This document shows, one piece after another, positions 59,040 through 64,000 of a stretch of 64,000 bases of DNA. The stretch comes from a gamma proteobacterium symbiont of Ctena orbiculata. Its GTDB lineage: Bacteria; Pseudomonadota; Gammaproteobacteria; Chromatiales; Chromatiaceae. How positions within the stretch are numbered: the stretch's first letter is position 1; each line of letters begins with the position of its first letter. A model generated the notes under the pieces. The model searched no databases. It saw only the letters and a list, made by a program, of their open reading frames with translations, and was not told the DNA's origin. The stretch lies in contig QBVC01000013.1 in NCBI GenBank assembly GCA_003058495.1, forward strand, positions 1 through 64,000, written 5' to 3'. Made by a program: the position numbers and the translations under genes.

Positions 59040-59459
59040 TCACCACTTGGGACAGCGGCTAAAGGTGAAGTTGTAGGTTTTGTCTTTCCAGGCCCCGCCC
59101 CAGATCCGGGTGAGATTCATCTCCTCCCCGTCCAGGCGCAGGATTTCGGTCACCGGTGTTCCCCAGCCGCGAATCGTTTTGGCCTCACAGGCTGTATAGG
59201 CTTGATTGCAGCTGAGAGCCGCCTCGTGGGTCCGCCCGCTGCGACCACCGCGGATGAACAGCTTCCCCTGCTCTACGGTGTACTGGGTGATCATGCGCTT
59301 CTTCTCTCGACACCACTCACCCATCAGCCCGACGGGCTCTGCGCCGGGCTCGGCCATCGCCGGCTCCGCCGCCGAAGCCATATTGCCATGAAGCGCCAGG
59401 ACGGCGACCAGGAGCCATGACCGGCAGCGCAGATCCGATGGCCTTTCAAACAGTATCAC
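59040..59459 (-). CDS. Small secreted cysteine-containing hypothetical protein
   Basis: GTG 59459 has AGGAGG six bases upstream, a strong start. The 139-residue product has a signal peptide (SWLLVAVLALHGNMASA) and a mature domain with GLMGEWCREKKRMITQYTVE, LSCNQAYTACEAKTI and a terminal TYNFTFSRCPKW. Four cysteines in the mature part suggest two disulfides. The WxxC and beta-strand-rich pattern resembles small periplasmic lipocalin-like or stress proteins but I do not recognise a family. Confidence 0.6.
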   Translation of the reverse strand: MILFERPSDLRCRSWLLVAVLALHGNMASAAEPAMAEPGAEPVGLMGEWCREKKRMITQYTVEQGKLFIRGGRSGRTHEAALSCNQAYTACEAKTIRGWGTPVTEILRLDGEEMNLTRIWGGAWKDKTYNFTFSRCPKW

Positions 59460-59915
59460 GCCACGCCTCCTGATTGGGTAAAGGGTGCCCGGGACACCCC
59501 TGGCGGGTGCTCCGGTAAGATCGCTAGGGATGATACCCCGTTAAGACAACCCCTGCCTACCGTCTGCCTGAGCGGCTGGAACAGACTGTTCACACCGATG
59601 AAAGCCGATTGAACGAATCGTTCAATGCAAATGATCCATGACCCAGTGCGGTGCATCCCTATCCTTCCAGGCAGACCGGACAACAGCCGGGCGGAGAGCC
59701 AGGCTAACGCGTTGTTATGGCCGGCTATTCGATAGCTGACACCGCCTGGGAGGAGCCTCTCCGCATGGCCTGTATCGCTCTCCGTCTCTATCGACTTGGA
59801 CTGGTATAATTCTTGCGAAATGAACTATTTATCGGGGTCCATGTCCCTCAGTAGGGCGGATGATCCGCTCACCGGGGACCCTTGTCTCCATCACTATAGA
59901 TCTAGGAGTTTTTAC
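59460..59915. other. Gap before the cytochrome c - DUF302 - TlpA cluster
   Basis: No gene is evident in these 456 bases. The last 120 bases should hold the cluster promoter, but no clear -35/-10 pair or operator was recognised. Confidence 0.4.
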
Positions 59916-60338
59916 ATGAAGAAGCTAGCTCTGGTTGCCTTGGCTGCGGCAATCGCCTTTCCCATGGCCAGTGTCGAGGTTGTGGCAATGGATGAAGCCA
60001 AAGCGATAAAAAAAATGGTAAAGAGAGGCAAGAAGGTTGCCATCAAGCAGTGTTTCGCCTGTCATGACATAACCGAAGACAAGCAAAACAGGGTCGGCCC
60101 CCCGCTGTGGGGTGTCTATGGCAGGTCAGCCGGCGCGGTTGATGGCTACCAATACTCAGAAGCGCATTTGAGCAAGGCCGATTCAATCGTTTGGGATGAA
60201 GCCACCCTCGACGCCTATCTGCAGGACCCGAAGGCCCTGGTACCCGGTAACAAAATGGCGTTTCCCGTCGCCGGTATGCCTGTCATGTCCGAGAAGCAGC
60301 GGAAGAATGTGATCGAATTCTTGAAGTCTCTGAAGTGA
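59916..60338 (+). CDS. Class I cytochrome c, monoheme
   Basis: ATG 59916 follows TAGGAG; the longer upstream frame is not supported. The 140-residue protein has a signal peptide (MKKLALVALAAAIAFPMA) and one heme motif, CFACH (about residues 54-58). NRVGPPLWGVYGRSAG follows the heme site as in mitochondrial-type and c2/c550-like cytochromes, and the distal ligand is Met in NKMAF. The end VIEFLKSLK is the usual C-terminal helix. It should carry electrons in the periplasm. Forty bases separate it from the DUF302 gene. Confidence 0.9.
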   Translation: MKKLALVALAAAIAFPMASVEVVAMDEAKAIKKMVKRGKKVAIKQCFACHDITEDKQNRVGPPLWGVYGRSAGAVDGYQYSEAHLSKADSIVWDEATLDAYLQDPKALVPGNKMAFPVAGMPVMSEKQRKNVIEFLKSLK

Positions 60339-60378
60339 TAGTCCTGTGTAAGCTCCGGCAGTAAGGAGGTCGTGAATC

Positions 60379-60816
60379 ATGAACATGTTGCGCACCGGGA
60401 CACTGTTACTCCCCTTACTTATCCTGTTCGTCTCCTCGCCCGCATTAGCGGACGACGGAGATGTCATAAAGATCGACACCAGGCAGACCGCAGCCGAGAC
60501 CGTTGAAAGCCTGAAAAAGCTGATAGCAGAAAAGCGGTTCAAGATCTTCTCGGTACATGACCATGGAGACACGAAATCCGTAAAGCAGGTTATTGCATTC
60601 GGAAAAACGAGTCATAATCAACGCATCATGTGGCACGATCCCGCCGCCGGTCTGGAGCTGCCACTGAAGATTGCTGTTTTCCAGGATGATGTAGGCACGC
60701 AAGTGATCTATCGCAAACCCACCTCCTTGCGTAACACCTATAGTCTGCAAAACTGCAACCTACTGGATGAGCTGGACCAGGTCGTGGCGGAGTTGGCTCA
60801 GAAAGCAGCCCAATGA
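60379..60816 (+). CDS. DUF302-family secreted protein
   Basis: ATG 60379 follows AAGGAGGT. The 145-residue protein has a signal peptide (LLLPLLILFVSSPALA) and a DUF302 core: TRQTAAETVESLKKLIAEKR, KIFSVHDHGD, and LPLKIAVFQDDVGTQVIYRKP. DUF302 proteins are small alpha/beta folds of uncertain role, often linked to sulfur- or cytochrome-related genes. Its stop overlaps the TlpA-like gene by four bases (ATGA), which indicates translational coupling. Confidence 0.82.
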   Translation: MNMLRTGTLLLPLLILFVSSPALADDGDVIKIDTRQTAAETVESLKKLIAEKRFKIFSVHDHGDTKSVKQVIAFGKTSHNQRIMWHDPAAGLELPLKIAVFQDDVGTQVIYRKPTSLRNTYSLQNCNLLDELDQVVAELAQKAAQ

Positions 60817-61403
60817 CGCTTTATACGCTTCGCCTTCTTTCATTGATCCTTATTGTCCTTGCGGCACTTCCAACAGTAGCGGTCTCTGCACCAGAGTCAC
60901 CTGAAAGTTGTGATAGTCGCTCTTTTGGCAGCGGTATCTTTCGCGCTTACGCCAACCCGATACCGATATCCAAACAGACGTTTACCAACGATGCGGGCAA
61001 AAAGATCGAGCTATCCAGTCTACCAGGGCCGCGCGCGCTGCTTGTCAATTTCTGGACCACCTGGTGCACCCCGTGCAGAGAGGAGATGCCCTCCCTGGAC
61101 CGGCTGCAGGGACGCGTCTCCAGTGAGCGGTTGCTGATCCTGCCATTGGTGCGGGATGGAAAAGGGTTGTCGGAGGCAGAGCGCTTCTATCGAACCCATG
61201 AAATCAGCAACCTGCCGGTCGCTGCCGACCGGTTCGGCAAGATCTCCCATGACCACCGTATCGGCGCACTGCCGCAGACACTGTTCGTCGACCGGCAGGG
61301 ATTGGTGAAAGGTGTCTTGATCGGCGGTGTGGATTGGGAGAGCGAGCCGGTGTTGGAGTTGTTGAACGACTGCCTGAATGTGAAGATCGACCAGGAAGCA
61401 TAA
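60813..61403 (+). CDS. TlpA/ResA-like periplasmic thioredoxin-fold protein
   Basis: The 196-residue product has a signal peptide (LRLLSLILIVLAALPTVAVS) and a thioredoxin-like domain with the redox motif WCTPC in LVNFWTTWCTPCREEMPSL. The cis-proline region is GALPQTLFVDRQG. Such membrane-tethered or periplasmic proteins reduce disulfides, for example apocytochrome c CXXCH sites before heme ligation. Coupling to DUF302 and a cytochrome gene fits such a maturation or thiol-redox role, but this remains inference. Confidence 0.88.
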   Translation: MTLYTLRLLSLILIVLAALPTVAVSAPESPESCDSRSFGSGIFRAYANPIPISKQTFTNDAGKKIELSSLPGPRALLVNFWTTWCTPCREEMPSLDRLQGRVSSERLLILPLVRDGKGLSEAERFYRTHEISNLPVAADRFGKISHDHRIGALPQTLFVDRQGLVKGVLIGGVDWESEPVLELLNDCLNVKIDQEA

Positions 61404-61815
61404 ACGGATAAATGAAACCTTTAACGAGGTTCGTATGAGTCGTGGTGATTGCCGCTGCTATTTCAGGGATGGTTTTCGACAGGCGTAACTAGGGAGAGTA
61501 CCCATCCAGACTGCCTAACTGTAGGAGTCGGTTCTTAGTCTGATAAAGGGTATCAGATCAGGCAACTCTGAATTGGGAATGCCAATCGGCATGCCTTGGA
61601 TGCCGTTGGCCATGAAAGAGTAACCTCTGGGCGTCCAGGCCGCCGTTCGCCACGATTCCCCGGGTGTTCTAGGGAGCCTGAAAATGAACCTCGGAGAGGC
61701 GGATAGCCATCAAGATTCCACCCCTGGCGCCGATAAATTAAACAGTACCGGTCCGCCGTAAGGCTGCTTGTGCCTCATCGGCTACCATCGGGTTTCATGA
61801 AGGGAGGAAAAGCAG
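61404..61815. other. Intergenic region with perfect 7-bp hairpin
   Basis: TCTGATA and TATCAGA (61539-61545 and 61551-61557) form a stem around AAGGG. The rest holds no gene. The hairpin has no U-tract and is about 260 bases before the next start, so an attenuator or small RNA element is possible but unsupported. The final bases before 61816 contain AGGGAGG. Confidence 0.45.
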
Positions 61816-62856
61816 ATGACTTTCGCGGTGGTCAGGAGTGCGTGGCGCTGGATTGCGGCGATCTTGATGTATTCGTTTATGAGTGGCTCGCAGGCCGTGG
61901 ATGTGTTGCTGATCAACAGTTACCATCAGACTGATGCCTGTGGTCAGCCCCAGTATGAGGCGGCCCTCGATGCGCTGGAGCAGGGCGGCCTGTCCGGGTT
62001 GACCACAAAGGCTTACTTCCTCGACGCCCGCATCCGGTCACGCGAAGAGATCTTGAAGACCGTGTGGCAGATCAAGCAGGACATGCGTGGGGATCGGCCC
62101 AAACTCGTGTTCACCTTCGATGATACGGCCTTCGCCCTGCTTTACGAGGATGTGCTTGCCCAACCGGAAACGAAGATGGTTTTCTCCGGACTGAACCGTG
62201 ACCTCAGTTACTACGACGGCCGCGCGCACTTCATCGAGGATCGAACTCCCGTCGCCAACATCACCGGCATCTTCGAATACCTTTTCATGCAGGAACAGTT
62301 CTCGATACTGGAGGCGATACTCAACCGACCGGTGAACCGGGTGGCTGTGCTTTACTCCACTGACCCGGTGGGCCAGATCCTCAAGGATCAGATCCTCGAT
62401 GAACTCAAGGGTACGCCCTATGCACAGCGCATTGAGTTGTTCCCGGCCGAGGATGTTCCGGCGATGCAGCGAAAAGCACGTGAAATTAACGACGATTCGG
62501 ATATCGATGCCTACATCCCGGTCACTATGTCGGTGCCGGATCCCGCTGATGGAAAGCGCAAGACCATGGATCAGCTGGCACCACTGCTCACAAACACCAT
62601 CCGCAAGATCGATCTCACCTTGAACTCGTCGTTCACCGAGTATGGATTTTTTGGCGGTGTCAGCATCGATTTCTACCAGATGGGCTTTCAGAGCGGCTAC
62701 CTGGCAACCAGGCTGCTCAAGGGAGGCGCAATCGAGGGGGCCCAGGTAGAGAATGCCAGGCGCTCGATCATTGCCATCAATCGTCGTCGCATGGGAGAGT
62801 TAGGTATCAGCCTCGGCCCCGAGTTACGCAGCATAGTCGACAAGTGGGTCGATTGA
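61816..62856 (+). CDS. PF04392-type ABC/periplasmic substrate-binding protein
   Basis: ATG 61816 has AGGGAGG upstream. The 346-residue protein has a signal peptide (SAWRWIAAILMYSFMSGSQA) and the PF04392 layout: VDVLLINSYHQTDACGQPQY, KLVFTFDDTAFALLYEDVL, MVFSGLNRDLSYYDG, VNRVAVLYSTDPVGQILKDQ and FFGGVSIDFYQMGFQSGYLA. Such proteins bind small ligands and pair with ABC permeases or with sensor proteins. No permease gene is adjacent; a multi-TM sensor follows immediately, suggesting it presents a ligand to that sensor. Confidence 0.82.
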   Translation: MTFAVVRSAWRWIAAILMYSFMSGSQAVDVLLINSYHQTDACGQPQYEAALDALEQGGLSGLTTKAYFLDARIRSREEILKTVWQIKQDMRGDRPKLVFTFDDTAFALLYEDVLAQPETKMVFSGLNRDLSYYDGRAHFIEDRTPVANITGIFEYLFMQEQFSILEAILNRPVNRVAVLYSTDPVGQILKDQILDELKGTPYAQRIELFPAEDVPAMQRKAREINDDSDIDAYIPVTMSVPDPADGKRKTMDQLAPLLTNTIRKIDLTLNSSFTEYGFFGGVSIDFYQMGFQSGYLATRLLKGGAIEGAQVENARRSIIAINRRRMGELGISLGPELRSIVDKWVD

Positions 62857-62882
62857 GCCTATAAATTCTTCGCTGGTACACC

Positions 62883-64000
62883 ATGGGTGATTCGGAACTA
62901 CTGCCATTGATACCTGATATGGTCAGACTGGGCCTAATCAGCGGACTTCTGCTGTTGGGCCTGAGCGCGGCAAGTTCGCACCGTTTCCGTCGCCAAGACA
63001 CCCTGGATGCGCGCAAGGATACCACCTTCTCGGTCATTTTCGCTGTGGCCTGGGCCCTTGCCGAGATGGGGCCTAAGCTGCCTGCCATTTCCACCCTGCC
63101 TATTAGGTTGACTGATCTCGGCCTGGCTCTCTCCATCGCTTCACTGGTTCTGCTGGGAGGAGGAAAGCACAGTCGACGGAGGGTCTGGCTCTACCGTCTG
63201 GCACTTGCCATCGCAGCCTTGCTGGCACTGTTCACAGGCGGACGTTTCACTGGCGTGTTAGCTCCGTTCGTGGCCGTACTGGCCCTGTGGCATTGTTGGC
63301 ATGCCACGGGTTTGCAGCGAAGGCTGGCAATAGGAGCCGGCACCCTGTTGCTGCTTGTGGCTGCGGCGTACTGGGGCTTTTCGGCCTGGAAAGCCAACCT
63401 GGCGGAGACCCTGCTCATCGCCTGGATGGTGTATGCGATTTGGGCTGATGCCGGTTTGCCCCGTCCGCAACGCCGCCTACTGCTGGCAGCGCTGGTGATT
63501 TCCCCAGCACTTCTGACGCTGGCTGGACAACATGTCGACAAGGTCGAGGATGCATTTCGCCATAGCCTGTTACAGGAGGCTTATGTCCGGCTGGATCTGG
63601 CCCGGCACCGGATGGAGGTTCTCGACAAATATGGTCTCGATATGTTGAAGATTGGCGCTGCGGATCCGATCACGCTTCGTGCACTGGCTGGCGTGCCAGG
63701 CCAGCATGACCTGAAGTTCCGAGTGCTCAACCGCAAGATGGGCGCAGATACCAGCTTGTTGTTGGATACCCGGGGGCAGGTGATCGTCTGTTCTGATCCG
63801 GCGATTAGCGGAAAGAATTTTGCCTGGCGGCCCTTCTTCAAGGCAGCGATGGCCGGCGACACCTCAGGCTACATGGCACGTGGCGCCGTAACCGGCCTGC
63901 CGCGGGTCTTCTTCGCGCGACCGGTGGTCGATGAAACGGCGACGACCAGGGCCGTTATGGTCGCCGGTTTCGATCTGGATGCCTTGCTGGGCGATAACGT
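62883..64000 (+). CDS. Multi-TM sensor protein with periplasmic dCache-like domain, 3' end outside window
   Basis: The gene starts at ATG 62883 (or 62919) and runs open to the window end, so only the first 372 residues are visible. The N-terminal ~215 residues contain about seven or eight helices (for example LGLISGLLLLGLSAA, LALAIAALLALFTGG, AIGAGTLLLLVAAAYWGF). A periplasmic region from ~220 follows with LLQEAYVRLDLARHRMEVLD, SLLLDTRGQVIVCSDPAISG, FAWRPFFKAAMAGDTSGYMA and VFFARPVVDETATT, typical of double-Cache sensors related to DctB. The output domain (kinase or GGDEF) lies outside the window. It begins 26 bases after the binding-protein stop, suggesting co-transcription. Confidence 0.75.
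   Translation, partial: MGDSELLPLIPDMVRLGLISGLLLLGLSAASSHRFRRQDTLDARKDTTFSVIFAVAWALAEMGPKLPAISTLPIRLTDLGLALSIASLVLLGGGKHSRRRVWLYRLALAIAALLALFTGGRFTGVLAPFVAVLALWHCWHATGLQRRLAIGAGTLLLLVAAAYWGFSAWKANLAETLLIAWMVYAIWADAGLPRPQRRLLLAALVISPALLTLAGQHVDKVEDAFRHSLLQEAYVRLDLARHRMEVLDKYGLDMLKIGAADPITLRALAGVPGQHDLKFRVLNRKMGADTSLLLDTRGQVIVCSDPAISGKNFAWRPFFKAAMAGDTSGYMARGAVTGLPRVFFARPVVDETATTRAVMVAGFDLDALLGDN

Overview
The window reads as chromosomal DNA of a respiratory gammaproteobacterium. GC is moderately high, genes are tightly packed, and many proteins are exported: lipoproteins, c-type cytochromes, a Tat-exported TRAP receptor and a Zur-controlled Zrg-type operon. Sigma-54 control, c-di-GMP proteins (PilZ, GGDEF-EAL), a NhaD-type antiporter and TRAP uptake suit a free-living or host-associated marine/sediment lineage (Chromatiales- or Sedimenticola-like). 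That placement is an inference from gene content. No rRNA, tRNA, CRISPR array or prophage was seen.

Layout. 0-2.8 kb: small housekeeping-type genes, including a sirtuin without zinc cysteines. 2.8-7.0 kb: a complete four-gene sugar/polyol-type ABC importer. 7.2-11.8 kb: a diheme cytochrome c, a beta-CASP metallo-hydrolase, a membrane-anchored unknown and a secreted serine hydrolase. 12.0-15.5 kb: a minus-strand zinc operon (DUF2796 ZrgA-like protein, ABC ATPase, permease, DUF3299, small secreted protein) behind a palindromic Zur box. 17.3-21.4 kb: an AT-richer island with a RAYT/IS200-like transposase flanked by inverted repeats, and a membrane protein with two alpha/beta-hydrolase domains. 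21.4-26.4 kb: an arylsulfotransferase-PKD-DUF1566 lipoprotein, a Spy-like protein, an EF-hand M23 peptidase and a ferritin-like protein. 26.8-28.7 kb: a putative 10-TM metal transporter and a GNAT enzyme.

28.9-36.1 kb is the most coherent regulatory unit. A histidine kinase and an NtrC-type activator are divergent from a USP-like protein, an SLC13/RCK_C permease and a NhaD Na+/H+ antiporter. A near-consensus -24/-12 promoter lies 38 bp before the USP-like gene and a 7-1-7 palindrome lies about 150 bp further upstream. I infer a sigma-54-controlled anion/Na+ circuit.

36.6-46.9 kb: a NYN-LOTUS protein, a duplicated PilZ protein, a PQQ-dehydrogenase/diheme lipoprotein, a REC-REC-PAS-GGDEF-EAL protein and a methyltransferase. 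47.3-51.0 kb: a TRAP operon whose small permease carries an extra TM2-like/coiled-coil N-terminus. 51.3-58.6 kb: an AI-2E-type permease, a YjfB-like protein, a SAM hydroxide adenosyltransferase, an ACT-like/V4R protein, a four-repeat VWA protein and an OB-fold-like secreted protein. 59.0-64.0 kb: a cytochrome c - DUF302 - TlpA cluster, then a PF04392 binding protein and the start of a multi-TM sensor cut by the window end.

Palindromic intergenic repeats of several kinds (26.6, 28.2 and 36.4 kb) and GGTCAGA-type motifs (21.1-21.3 kb) are scattered through the window.
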